Shown: positions 8,210 through 17,686 of the stretch, piece after piece
Layout: each line of letters begins with the position of its first letter
Position numbering within the stretch: the stretch's first letter is position 1
NCBI GenBank assembly: GCA_003235325.1
Contig: QJWQ01000104.1
Coordinates: forward strand, 1 to 44,735
Direction: 5' to 3'
DNA: 44,735 bases
Origin: Gammaproteobacteria bacterium
Lineage (GTDB): Bacteria; Pseudomonadota; Gammaproteobacteria; Pseudomonadales; Porticoccaceae
Position numbers and translations under genes: made by a program
Notes under the pieces: generated by a model
What the model saw: only the letters and a program-made list of their open reading frames with translations
Database searches by the model: none
Told to the model about the DNA's origin: nothing

Positions 8210-9514
8210 GTGACCGATTACGTCAAGTTTTTTCGCGAAACCTCCCCTTATATCAATATGCACCGGGGCAAGACCTTTGTCATTGCCCTCAGTGGCGACG
8301 GCATCGCCGATGCCAATTTCCCCCATATTGTCCAGGATATTGCCCTGCTCAACAGCCTGGGTATCCGTATTGTCCTGGTACACGGCGCCAGGCCCCAGAT
8401 CGAGCAGCGCCTGGCCCAGGCCAATATCCCTGCGCGTTTCAATCAGCATACCCGGATCACCGATGAAAGAACCATGGACTGCGTTCGGGATGCCTTTGGT
8501 CATACCCGCATCGTTATCGAGGCTTTGCTGTCAACGGGACTGGCCAATTCGCCGATGCACGGCGCCAGGATTCGCGTGGTCAGCGGCAATTTTATTACCG
8601 CCAAACCGGTTGGGGTACGCAATGGTATCGATTACGATCATACCGGCGAGGTTCGCAAAATTGATCGCGCCGGCATTCAGAGGCAACTGGATGATGGCGC
8701 CATTGTCCTGCTGTCGTCCATCGGCTACTCGACCACCGGCGAATCGTTCAATCTCACCTACGAGGACGCGGCCACCCACGCCGCCGTCGCCCTGAAAGCG
8801 GAAAAATTGCTGGTCTTTATCGAGACCCCCGGCATTACCGATCAGGAAAACCAGTTGATTCGCAGTATCGACCTGGCGGACATCCGTCCGCATCTGGAGC
8901 GAACCGCCGAATTGCCATCGCGTCAAAGGGCCCTTTTGGCCTGTTTGCACGCCTGCCAGAATGGCGTACCCCGGTGTCACCTGATCAGCTATCAACTGGA
9001 CGGCGCCCTGCTGGGGGAACTCTTTACCCGGGAAGGCTCCGGCACCCTGATCCTGCACGACGGTTCCGAAATCATTCGCGGTGCCAGCATCGATGACATA
9101 CCCGGTTTACTGGATCTGATCGCTCCCCTGGAAGAAGGCGGGACCCTGGTCAAACGCTCCCGGGAACTGCTGGAAACGGAAATCAGCCGCTTTACGGTGG
9201 CAATCCATCCGGAGGGAATGATCGTCGCCTGCGCTGCCCTGTACCCGTTTCCGGACCAGGGAGCCGGAGAACTGGCTTGCCTGGCGACCCGCCCCGACTT
9301 CTGTAACCGGGGACTGGCTTCGAGATTACTGGACGTTGTTGAAAAGCAGGCCAGAGAACTGCATCTGCATCAATTATTCGTGCTCACCACGAGAACCGCT
9401 CACTGGTTTCTGGAAAAGGGTTTTGCCGCCGCGACCCTGGCGGATATTCCCGAGGAAAAACAGAAACTTTACAACTATCAGCGAAATTCCAAGATTTTTG
9501 TCAAACAGGTCTGA
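8210..9514 (+). CDS. argA: Amino-acid N-acetyltransferase (N-acetylglutamate synthase)
   Basis: First committed enzyme of arginine biosynthesis: glutamate plus acetyl-CoA gives N-acetylglutamate. The N-terminal amino acid kinase-like domain (about 1-285) carries SPYINMHRGKTFVI, the VHGARPQIEQRL segment and VSGNFITAKPVGV, and normally binds the feedback inhibitor arginine. A C-terminal GNAT domain (about 290-434) ends in LYNYQRNSKIF, as in E. coli ArgA. The open frame begins at an ATG at 8150, but homologues start with a short stretch equal to VTDYVKFFRETSPYIN. The GTG at 8210 gives 434 residues and matches that N-terminus (P. aeruginosa ArgA begins MPDYV...SPYIN), so it is preferred although its ribosome site is poor. 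It lies 109 bases after argE and converges with chpC. Confidence 0.93.
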   Translation: MTDYVKFFRETSPYINMHRGKTFVIALSGDGIADANFPHIVQDIALLNSLGIRIVLVHGARPQIEQRLAQANIPARFNQHTRITDERTMDCVRDAFGHTRIVIEALLSTGLANSPMHGARIRVVSGNFITAKPVGVRNGIDYDHTGEVRKIDRAGIQRQLDDGAIVLLSSIGYSTTGESFNLTYEDAATHAAVALKAEKLLVFIETPGITDQENQLIRSIDLADIRPHLERTAELPSRQRALLACLHACQNGVPRCHLISYQLDGALLGELFTREGSGTLILHDGSEIIRGASIDDIPGLLDLIAPLEEGGTLVKRSRELLETEISRFTVAIHPEGMIVACAALYPFPDQGAGELACLATRPDFCNRGLASRLLDVVEKQARELHLHQLFVLTTRTAHWFLEKGFAAATLADIPEEKQKLYNYQRNSKIFVKQV

Positions 9515-9563
9515 GTCCCGGAGCGGCCGCCGGCTGACGCCCGCAGAAAAATTTGCGAGCGAC

Positions 9564-10067
9564 TCAGGCCCCAGAGTGGGGTGCCAGTCCGGCGCAGCAT
9601 TGTTCCATCAGCGACATCTCCGGCACCACCGCCGGGATGCCGTCAACAATGGCCTGCATCAACACCCCGGTTTCCCGAATTTCCGCCCCGGACAGATCCA
9701 GCAGATCCTCTTTTGCCACGTGCACCGGCCGGGGATAACTTTCCAGTCGCAGGGCGATAAAACCCAGATGTGCCGCCGGGCCGATGGCGTTGATCACGGC
9801 GACGGGGCCGCTGGTTAGCGGTAAATCCGGGGCTTCGCCACCCGTGGCGCTTTCCCAGGAAAGCAGGGGTATTTGCTGCTCACGCCAGGTTATCCAGCCA
9901 TAAAACCAGGGTGCGTTGGGGTCCCGCCGGGATTCAGAGACTCGACAGGCCACCACCTCGGCAACAGCGGTCATGGGCATCAACAAGCCTTTGGTCGCTG
10001 TCGGCAACAACAGGCTGTTGACCCTTTCAACAGCCTTGTCTTCGATACTGTTAACTGTCAGTTTCAT
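9564..10067 (-). CDS. chpC: CheW-like chemosensory adaptor, ChpC type
   Basis: Predicted cytoplasmic CheW-domain protein of 167 residues, the last gene of the Pil-Chp cluster. The sequence has the CheW pattern, with a first beta segment NSLLLPTATKGLLMPMTAVAEVV, a middle WREQQIPLLSWES and a later AVINAIGPAAHLGFIALRLES. It is divergent from classical CheW and resembles ChpC of P. aeruginosa (168 residues), which acts as a second adaptor linking input to the ChpA kinase. The start is supported by GAGG nine bases upstream. In P. aeruginosa chpA is followed by chpB (methylesterase) and then chpC. Here chpC follows chpA directly with a 76-base gap that holds no gene. Identification as ChpC rests on position and fold pattern more than on a specific motif. 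Confidence 0.8.
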   Translation of the reverse strand: MKLTVNSIEDKAVERVNSLLLPTATKGLLMPMTAVAEVVACRVSESRRDPNAPWFYGWITWREQQIPLLSWESATGGEAPDLPLTSGPVAVINAIGPAAHLGFIALRLESYPRPVHVAKEDLLDLSGAEIRETGVLMQAIVDGIPAVVPEMSLMEQCCAGLAPHSGA

Positions 10068-10143
10068 TAAAAACGGCCTCGGAATTACAGCAGGGTTTTC
10101 GGTCTACGGATCGGCACAAGACCCCGATTTCAGCGCCACATGA

Positions 10144-13100
10144 TCACCCCGCAGCCGCTGTATTGAGTAAATCACTGACGGCCGCCAGCAGGGTTTCTTC
10201 CCGGTAGGGTTTGCCGAGGTAGGTGTTGACGCCCATGGTCAGCGCCTTCTGCCGGTGCTTCTCACCGGTACGGGAGGTGATCATGATAATTGGCATGGAC
10301 TTCAACCGGCTGTCACCACGCACCAGCCTAGCCACCTCGAAACCGTCCATTCTCGGCATTTCTATATCAAGCAACATCAGGTCAGGACTGTGGTCCTGAA
10401 GCACTCGCATGGCATCAAATCCATCCCTGGCGGTAATCACCCGGTAACCCTGGCGTTCGAGAATGCGTCCCGTAACCTTTCTCACTGTTACCGAATCATC
10501 CACCACCATCACAGTGGAAATCCTTACCGCTGGCGATTTCCGACTTGCCGCTAACAGCCCGGCGTTCGCCAGGGACGGGGACTTTTGCTGGTCTCTGAGC
10601 AAGGCGGGAAGATCGAGAATGGCAACGACTCGGCCATCGCCGGTAATGGTGGCCCCGGACAGACCCGGCACAGCTCTGAATTGAGCGCCCAGGGTCTTGA
10701 CCACAATTTCCCGGGTACCGAGAAGGTCGTCGACCTGTACCGCGTAGCGGTGCTGATCGGCGTGCACCAGAATCAGAAAGACCAGCCCTGGCGCCGGGTC
10801 TGTATCGGGGCTGACATGGTCATTGAGCAGGTTGCCCAGATAACGCACCTCGTAGAATTTGCCACCGTGCTCCAGTCTGGTATTGGGATACTGATAGTAA
10901 TGAACCAGTTCATCGCGACTCATGCGCATCACGCCATCGATGCTGTTCAGTGCCAGGGCATAGGATTCTCCGCCCACTTCGATCATGACCACCCGGTTTA
11001 CCGAAACAGTAAATGGCAGGCGAACGATGAACCGGGTGCCGGCACCCGGATGGGTAACGATCTGGATCGAGCCGCCCAGTTGTCTGACTTCGCTGTTGAC
11101 CACATCCATGCCAACACCGCGACCTGACACCTGGGTTACCGTGGACGCCGTGGAAAACCCCGGCTCGAATATAAAATGGCTGATTTCCCGTTCGCTAAGC
11201 ACCGCCTCCGGATGCATCAAACCCCGCTCAACCGCCCGCCGGCGAATGGCATCGACATCGAGTCCCCGGCCGTCATCGGACAACTGGATAACCACGTCTC
11301 CCCCTTCCCGGCAGAAACTCAACTCGATAGTGCCCTGGGGATCTTTTTCCTGTTCCTTTCTCTGCTCCGGAGTTTCGATGCCATGGTCGATGGCATTTCT
11401 GATCATGTGCTCCAGCGGCGGCACCATTTTCTCCAGCACTGACCGGTCCATCTCACCCTCGACGTTTTCCAGTTTCAGGGCCACTCGCTTGTTTACTTCG
11501 CTGCCCACCTGCCGAACGATTCGCCGCAACCTCGGAATCATTCTGGAAAAAGGCACCATTCGCGTGCGCATCAGGCTTTCCTGCAAATCGGTGTTGATTC
11601 GCGATTGTTGCAACAGCAGTGATTCGGCATCCCTGGACTTATCCATCATGGTTTCCTTGATGTCCTGCAGGTCAGAAGCCGATTCCAGCAGCGCCAGGGA
11701 TAATTGCTGTAACTGGGAATAACGATCCAGTTCCAGGGGATCAAAATCTTCGGCAATTTCCGAAGATTCAATCTGTTCCCGGTGAAAGATGACCTGGGCA
11801 TCGGTTTCGACACCCAGACGGCGAACCTGATCCTGCATGCGCCGAATGGTGGCTTCCATCTCTTCCAGGGAAAATGCAAAGGCATTCAGCTGCTGTTCAA
11901 TCTGTCCCCGGGAAATGCTGGTTTCCCCTGCCAGGCTGACCAGATTATCCAGTACCGGCGCCGCTATCTTGACCATCTCCTGGGGCGTGGAAGGCCGGTC
12001 GATCGCAGGCACTTCAGGCGATCCGGGCCGAACACCGGCAGTCGGTCCGAAAATGCCCGATGCCGATAAACCTGAGCCAAGACCGGCAAATGGAATGACG
12101 CGGGCCAAAGACAGATGGCCATTCGGCGGCTCCTGAACGTCCGGCGATTTCCCGGTCTCGACGTCGGCTTCAACCGGCATCTCGACTTCCGGCCCCGCTG
12201 TAAACTCTGCCGTGTTTTCCGATTCCTCACCGGCATGCTGATCTGTGGTCGGTGTCCCGGGCTTTTCCGAGTCGTGCTCATGCTCCTGTTGCGCTTCAGG
12301 ATTGTGAATTTCCTGTCGCAAAAGCGCGACGGCATTGAGCAGGGCATCAAAGCGGCGAAACAGATCGGCGAGAAACCCGGGTTTCGCATTGTCACCATAA
12401 TGGGCGCTGCTGATAACTTCAGTCTCAAATTCGTGACTGGCATCGCCGAAGGCTTCCAGTCCAGCCATTCGGGCCCCTCCCTTGAAGGTGTGCAGTGCCC
12501 TCTTTAGCAAGGCCACGGCGGACTGATCCGAGCGATCCTGCTGCCAGTTATTGAGCGACTGTTCCATTTGCTCCAGTAACTCCTCGGCTTCCTCCAGGAA
12601 AATCCCGGCAATCTCCCGATCGAAGTCATCCGGCAAGGGAACGGCTGAAGGGCCAACTTCAGACAGGGGCTCCACTTCAACGTCTGCTGCTTGCCCGGTG
12701 ATTGATTCATCGGCAGTCACCTTCCCTGAATTTATCGCTATCGAGGCCTGCTGCGGTAAGGGCAGCTCCTCCTCATCATCGCCGGAATCGGTGTCGGCAG
12801 TGTCGACAATGGCTGTTCCCTGCTCCCCGGTCATCGCCATGGCTGGTTCCCCGGCTGAGCCCGGCGCAGGGGATGCCTCAACCCGGATATCGGCTGGCAG
12901 TGAGCCTTCTGACGGGGTTGTTTCGATTGACGCATCCTCTGATTGCACCCCGTTGCCTACCCGGTCCCCGGCCGTGGTCATCGTCACCTGTTCGGGCAAC
13001 TCGATCGCAGGACCCGGGGTACCAGATACCGAATTCGCCGGCTCAGTGTCCGGTTCCGGGCTGTCCGATGCCGGGCTGGTGGTCGGTGGCTCGCATTCCG

Positions 13101-16100
13101 TCGTTGACTGGTCGGCCATGATCAGGTCCAGGGCCCGCACCGGTTCACTATTGCTGCTCGGGTATCTGGCAATAACCCGGATGCTCTTTAGCAGAACGGT
13201 ATCCACCGGTATCAATTCCTGCTCCGATGCCAGCGCATCACCCATAATCAGTAAAGCCTCATGGCCGGCACGCAGGCATCCGGCCAGTTCCGGTTCATAA
13301 CTGATCCCAAGCTCGACGATATTTTCATAGGCCGCGGCGAGTTGCTCAGCGAGGGCCGACAGGGGCGGCAGGCTATTGCTTCTTGCGGAGTCGACCAGTA
13401 CCCGCAGTGCTTGAACCAAATCCTTTGTTATGATCCTAAAGTCGTCCCCGGCCTCGTCACTTTTCAAGCCATGACGCCATTGTTCGAGGACAGGTTCGGC
13501 ATCGAGCACGTCAACCAGGCTGTCGCTCATCAGAAGGTCCAGTGAATCCTTCCGACCGGGTACGTGTCCTGTCAATTCGGAATTATCCGTGGTCTTGTGG
13601 GGCTCTCGGTCGGAGCACAGCCTGGCCAGGCGTTCAAGGAACGGGACCGCCGAAATAGTCTCTTCAGCAGCACCTCGACGATATCGTTCCAGGGCCTCCC
13701 GGATAAATCCGGGGGCCAATGACAGGATTTCAACAATTTCGGCATCAACACGGCTTCTGCTGTTGAACATATCTCTGAGCAGTTGTTCCAGAGGCGTTAC
13801 CATCGCTGCAACCGGCGACACGGCAAGCATATGGGCACTGCCCTTGAGAGTATGCAGCGCCCTGAGCACCTCGGGTGTCGGCGCAATGCCCGGTGGGCAG
13901 CTGGCCTTGGCGTGGTTGATGAATCTGTCCAGTTCCTCCAGGTGATCGAGCGCCTCGGTGACAAATACTTCACACAGGCTCTCATCTTCGTGCCCTGTTA
14001 CGGTGTCCAAATCTCCGGTGCACGCCGGGCCAGGCAAATCACTGTCCGGGGAGTTGTTCCCGGTCTCCGGCAGTTGCTCAGGGGCATGGGACTGTGGTTC
14101 GGACTGATCCGGGCTCTGATTTTCAGCGCGGATTTCGGGGCGCTCATCAGGCCGGGCCTGCGGTTGCTCTATGATCCCGACCTCGGCCCGGGTCTCGTGC
14201 CCGACGGAGGGTAGTGCCTCCGAGCGCACTTCCGGTGTTGCCAGTTTCAGGCATTCGTCCGGGCCACAGGGATCCTCTCCGGATGTCACTGCACGTGCGT
14301 CCGTTGCCGGGATACCGGCCTTCGGGCCCGGCTCGTCAGATTGCGGGGTCTCCAGGGTTTCAAGACTATTGGCAGGCTGGTGGCCGCTCGCTGCCGACGA
14401 CGGCATATCGATGTTGCCGCCCTTGCTGAGCACATCTGCTGCCTGCTCCAGTTGCAGCGCCTGCTGTCCCTGCTCAACAGGTTTTCCCTGAGCGAATGCC
14501 GCCACCATTGCCGGCAAAATGTTCAAGCTGGCGCCAATCAGATCGGCAATAGCGGGTGAAGCTGCCACCTGGTTGTTCAGCACCCGGTTTAACAGATTTT
14601 CGATCTTCCAGGACAGCTCGCCAATTTCCTGTGCCCGGACCATTCGGCCACTGCCCTTGAGGGTATGGAAGGCCCGTCGAAGTTCCGAAAGGGCATCGCG
14701 GTTATCCCTATTTTCCCGCCACAGGGGAAAATTTTCTCGCAGGGCTGCCAGCACTTCGCCGGCTTCCTCGACAAAAATATCCCGGATTTCCGGATCGACC
14801 CCATCTTCCGCATCCTCAACGAGCTGATCTGAACTCACCACTGAATCGTCAGGCCGATTCGGGCCTGTATCCATCGATAGCAGGTCGGTTTCGGCTTTCG
14901 AAAGCGGGCTGCCCCCGCTTACCGCTATTACCGGGCCCGGGTCAACGACATCGCCAGAGGACAGTATCCCGTCTTCGCCGAAGTCCTCGTGGAGCTCGGT
15001 CTCTGCCTCCATCTGCTCGTCCCATACGGCGGGCGTTACCGCTTCGATTTCATCAACTGCCCCCCTGATATCGACCCCCTCAACAACCGTCACCTCCTTG
15101 CTTTCGGCGACCGGATAACCGAGTTCGGCGACACTGCTCTCGCCCAGGGCGAGGACATCCCGATCCTGACTGACGGTGCCGGCCAACAGATCCTCGATAA
15201 AAAACTCGACACTGGTAATGGCATCGGCTAGAGCGTCCAGAGCATCCCAATTCGGGCCTTCCGGATTGAACAGCATTTCAGTCTGGATAAAGCTTCCACA
15301 GGAACGGACGATTTCCGCCGAACGGGTCATACCCGCCAGGGTCATTGCTCCGATCATGTCATCGACGAGTCCGGGTATTTTACTGAGGCGGGATGGATCT
15401 TTCTGTGAGGCGATATAGCCGACAATGCCTTCTTTCAGCTTTTCTATTCCGTTGCTTATTTCCCGCAGCAGGGATTGGTGTGCCCTGTCGAGCTCAAGGC
15501 GATGCAGCTGAGGAGCACCGTTCGGGCTGACTCCCCGCCGGGCGTCTGTTGCCCAGCTTTCGATGGCAGATTCAATGTCGATAATCCTGGTGGCAAGCAG
15601 TTGCAAGTCCTGAAAGTCGCCATCGCCTCGGTCGATATACCGGTTCAGGTGCAACAGGATGTCGGCAGTCATTTCCCGAACCTGCCCCTGGCCCACCATG
15701 GCGAGCGTGTCCGATATCCGCTTCAGCACCGGCACGGCAACTTGCAGCCGGTCCCGACAGCCGGGATCGCCCTGTGCGTAAGCCTCGACAGCGTCCTTGA
15801 CTTCTTTCAGATCGTTGGCGATTTCTTCGGAAATGGCCTTGACTGTAACCCGGTCGTAGAGGGGAACAAGTCCCTGGTTCGATGTCGCTACGGAACCTTT
15901 TGGCAGAGCATTTTCAAGTCGAAAATCAACGCTGATTTTTCGAATCCTGGGAGTACTGGCACAGGAATGTGCGATATAAAACAACAGGTTTTTGACGAAA
16001 CCTTCGGGAAACGGTTCAGCAAAGGCGTCTCGGCCATGGTTGATCAACAGGCGAAATTCCCTGTCGATATCCCTCAGCAGTACCCTTACCGCAATCGTCA

Positions 16101-16782
16101 GCGGTATGCTGTGGTGGAAAATACCTTCCGTCACGGCGCCGGCAATTCGCCATAAATGCTCTCGAGTCGTGCCACGACACAGCTCTCGTGCGCGGGTAAA
16201 AATCTTTTCCAGTTGTCTGGCGCTCTTTTCGACATCCTTGCCCTTGAGTAATCCCAGCAGAGACAGCTGGTACATCTGCCGCAGCTTGCGAACGAGGACA
16301 AGCAGGGCCTCGTCGCTGGCAAGAGTAAAGTTGCCCCCGCTGGCCACAAAATCCATAGAGGGTGAAAACAGTGAATTTTCCGACGCCAGCTGCTCATCTC
16401 GTACCGCGCGGATATCATTGAGCAGCATCAACAGGGTTTCGGGCCGGTCAGTTTGGGTCTCAATCAACCGGTACAGGTACTCGGGCAATTTGTGAATGGC
16501 CTGCACCAACACCTCCGCGGCTTCAGACACATTGCTGACCCGATCTTCCAGCATGGCTTCCACCAGCTGTTCCATTTCTTCCGTCAACAACACACCGCTG
16601 TAACACTCGGCCAGTTTCAGAGAGCCGCAGACCTGATGGATATAGCCCAGGCAATACCGCAGTTGCGGTCCGTCACAACCTTCTTCCAGATACAGGCTCA
16701 GGGCGTCGTAGGACTGGGCGAGATTGGTCTCGACTTCATTGATCAACCATTCCAGTCCACGCAACTTGTGATGATTTTCCAT
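10144..16782 (-). CDS. chpA: ChpA-type hybrid chemosensory histidine kinase with multiple phosphotransfer domains
   Basis: Central kinase of the type IV pilus (twitching / surface-sensing) chemosensory system, 2212 residues (P. aeruginosa ChpA is 2472). The N-terminus (1-130) matches the ChpA family, with a degenerate phosphotransfer helix at His49 (HQVCG, lacking the usual Lys). Three canonical Hpt sites follow: His706 (HTLKG), His977 (HTLKG) and His1431 (HTFKG). Acidic, Pro/Glu/Ser-rich linkers lie around 550-660, 770-930, 1215-1390 and 1495-1600. The CheA core follows: dimerization (about 1605-1760), N box EHMIRNAIDHG (Asn1796), G1 box DDGRG (1836-1840), G2 box VSGRGVGMDV, and a CheW-like domain (about 1920-2065). 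A C-terminal receiver has Asp2095-Asp2096, phospho-acceptor Asp2139 and Lys2191, so it should be active. It starts 15 bases after pilK. The region 455-500 resembles another phosphotransfer fold but has no candidate histidine. Confidence 0.96.
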   Translation of the reverse strand: MENHHKLRGLEWLINEVETNLAQSYDALSLYLEEGCDGPQLRYCLGYIHQVCGSLKLAECYSGVLLTEEMEQLVEAMLEDRVSNVSEAAEVLVQAIHKLPEYLYRLIETQTDRPETLLMLLNDIRAVRDEQLASENSLFSPSMDFVASGGNFTLASDEALLVLVRKLRQMYQLSLLGLLKGKDVEKSARQLEKIFTRARELCRGTTREHLWRIAGAVTEGIFHHSIPLTIAVRVLLRDIDREFRLLINHGRDAFAEPFPEGFVKNLLFYIAHSCASTPRIRKISVDFRLENALPKGSVATSNQGLVPLYDRVTVKAISEEIANDLKEVKDAVEAYAQGDPGCRDRLQVAVPVLKRISDTLAMVGQGQVREMTADILLHLNRYIDRGDGDFQDLQLLATRIIDIESAIESWATDARRGVSPNGAPQLHRLELDRAHQSLLREISNGIEKLKEGIVGYIASQKDPSRLSKIPGLVDDMIGAMTLAGMTRSAEIVRSCGSFIQTEMLFNPEGPNWDALDALADAITSVEFFIEDLLAGTVSQDRDVLALGESSVAELGYPVAESKEVTVVEGVDIRGAVDEIEAVTPAVWDEQMEAETELHEDFGEDGILSSGDVVDPGPVIAVSGGSPLSKAETDLLSMDTGPNRPDDSVVSSDQLVEDAEDGVDPEIRDIFVEEAGEVLAALRENFPLWRENRDNRDALSELRRAFHTLKGSGRMVRAQEIGELSWKIENLLNRVLNNQVAASPAIADLIGASLNILPAMVAAFAQGKPVEQGQQALQLEQAADVLSKGGNIDMPSSAASGHQPANSLETLETPQSDEPGPKAGIPATDARAVTSGEDPCGPDECLKLATPEVRSEALPSVGHETRAEVGIIEQPQARPDERPEIRAENQSPDQSEPQSHAPEQLPETGNNSPDSDLPGPACTGDLDTVTGHEDESLCEVFVTEALDHLEELDRFINHAKASCPPGIAPTPEVLRALHTLKGSAHMLAVSPVAAMVTPLEQLLRDMFNSRSRVDAEIVEILSLAPGFIREALERYRRGAAEETISAVPFLERLARLCSDREPHKTTDNSELTGHVPGRKDSLDLLMSDSLVDVLDAEPVLEQWRHGLKSDEAGDDFRIITKDLVQALRVLVDSARSNSLPPLSALAEQLAAAYENIVELGISYEPELAGCLRAGHEALLIMGDALASEQELIPVDTVLLKSIRVIARYPSSNSEPVRALDLIMADQSTTECEPPTTSPASDSPEPDTEPANSVSGTPGPAIELPEQVTMTTAGDRVGNGVQSEDASIETTPSEGSLPADIRVEASPAPGSAGEPAMAMTGEQGTAIVDTADTDSGDDEEELPLPQQASIAINSGKVTADESITGQAADVEVEPLSEVGPSAVPLPDDFDREIAGIFLEEAEELLEQMEQSLNNWQQDRSDQSAVALLKRALHTFKGGARMAGLEAFGDASHEFETEVISSAHYGDNAKPGFLADLFRRFDALLNAVALLRQEIHNPEAQQEHEHDSEKPGTPTTDQHAGEESENTAEFTAGPEVEMPVEADVETGKSPDVQEPPNGHLSLARVIPFAGLGSGLSASGIFGPTAGVRPGSPEVPAIDRPSTPQEMVKIAAPVLDNLVSLAGETSISRGQIEQQLNAFAFSLEEMEATIRRMQDQVRRLGVETDAQVIFHREQIESSEIAEDFDPLELDRYSQLQQLSLALLESASDLQDIKETMMDKSRDAESLLLQQSRINTDLQESLMRTRMVPFSRMIPRLRRIVRQVGSEVNKRVALKLENVEGEMDRSVLEKMVPPLEHMIRNAIDHGIETPEQRKEQEKDPQGTIELSFCREGGDVVIQLSDDGRGLDVDAIRRRAVERGLMHPEAVLSEREISHFIFEPGFSTASTVTQVSGRGVGMDVVNSEVRQLGGSIQIVTHPGAGTRFIVRLPFTVSVNRVVMIEVGGESYALALNSIDGVMRMSRDELVHYYQYPNTRLEHGGKFYEVRYLGNLLNDHVSPDTDPAPGLVFLILVHADQHRYAVQVDDLLGTREIVVKTLGAQFRAVPGLSGATITGDGRVVAILDLPALLRDQQKSPSLANAGLLAASRKSPAVRISTVMVVDDSVTVRKVTGRILERQGYRVITARDGFDAMRVLQDHSPDLMLLDIEMPRMDGFEVARLVRGDSRLKSMPIIMITSRTGEKHRQKALTMGVNTYLGKPYREETLLAAVSDLLNTAAAG

Positions 16783-16797
16783 GGGATAGATACCCGG

Positions 16798-17664
16798 TTA
16801 TTCCGTTCGTATATAGGCCAGAACATCCGGTTCCGGATCACGCCGGGCTCCGGAGGGCGTCCAGTCAGACATTTCACCCGGGGCCAGCAACAGGCAGCCA
16901 CCGATTTTGAGATGGGACATCAGTCGGCTGATAATCTGTCGGCGGCGCCAGCGTTTGAAATAAACAAGGACGTTCTGACAAAAGATGACATCGACACGGT
17001 CAGCAAAACGGGACTGCTCGCTGGCAAGCAAGTTGTCGGCAAGAAAGCAGACTCGTCGTCGCATTCGACTGGAGATCTGGAACCGGTGTTTGTCCAGGGG
17101 CTCCAGATGGTCTGACAGCAGCCCGGGAGTGGAATCGGGCAGGACATTCCGGAAGTAGATACCCTCTCGGGCAAATTCCAGAGCGCCGCGACAGATGTCG
17201 GTACCGATAACGCCAAATGAAGGTCGCAAACCCGCCCTGGACAGGACCCTGTCTGCGGTTATCGCCAGTGAGTAGGCCTCCTCGCCGGTTGAACAACCGG
17301 CACTCCAAAGGCTCATCGCCGTGGGCATGCCTGAATCAGCCGCTCTCAACAGCCGTTTGTGCAGGTATTCGAACGAGGGGCCATGGCGAAAAAAACGGGT
17401 TTCCTTGATCAGCAGTCGATCCAGCAACAGGCCCCATTCACGAACACCATCGACAGTTTCCAGCACGTCACGAAAATAGCTGTCGGGATCCTCGACCTCC
17501 AGTTCCCTGATCCTCCGACTGATCTGGCCGCGAACAAAATCCTGTCGGTCCCGGGCAATCTCGACACCGGTACGGGTTTCCAGCATGTCACTCCAGAGTC
17601 GGTACTGCCTGTCGCTGAGCGATTGTTCCATGGCAACCGGCAAGACTGTGACCCTGTTGATCAT
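16798..17664 (-). CDS. pilK: CheR-family chemoreceptor methyltransferase PilK
   Basis: SAM-dependent glutamate methyltransferase predicted to methylate the receptor PilJ for adaptation. The 288-residue protein has the CheR N-terminal helical domain (about 12-85), then the SAM-binding motif LWSAGCSTGEEAYSLAI and the late motif VIFCQNVLVYF, which fits the family's (I/V)xCRNVLIYF with Gln in place of Arg. It lies 22 bases after pilJ and 15 bases before chpA, as in P. aeruginosa. The N-terminus is uncertain: ATG at 17664 gives MINRVTVLPVAMEQ, and the next in-frame ATG at 17631 is a fair alternative. No partner methylesterase (CheB/ChpB) is encoded in the cluster. Confidence 0.93.
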   Translation of the reverse strand: MINRVTVLPVAMEQSLSDRQYRLWSDMLETRTGVEIARDRQDFVRGQISRRIRELEVEDPDSYFRDVLETVDGVREWGLLLDRLLIKETRFFRHGPSFEYLHKRLLRAADSGMPTAMSLWSAGCSTGEEAYSLAITADRVLSRAGLRPSFGVIGTDICRGALEFAREGIYFRNVLPDSTPGLLSDHLEPLDKHRFQISSRMRRRVCFLADNLLASEQSRFADRVDVIFCQNVLVYFKRWRRRQIISRLMSHLKIGGCLLLAPGEMSDWTPSGARRDPEPDVLAYIRTE

Positions 17665-17686
17665 GGCCGTGAAGGCTGCCGAGGTA

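Noticed and set aside
9560-9600. CCCCA-GAG-TGGGG hairpin as terminator between argA and chpC
   Set aside because: It lies inside the chpC coding end, has only five base pairs and no T run.
12600-14300. Repetitive Pro/Glu/Ser-rich coding stretches in chpA as possible tandem repeats
   Set aside because: No exact or near-exact repeat unit could be found by eye; they look like ordinary flexible linkers.
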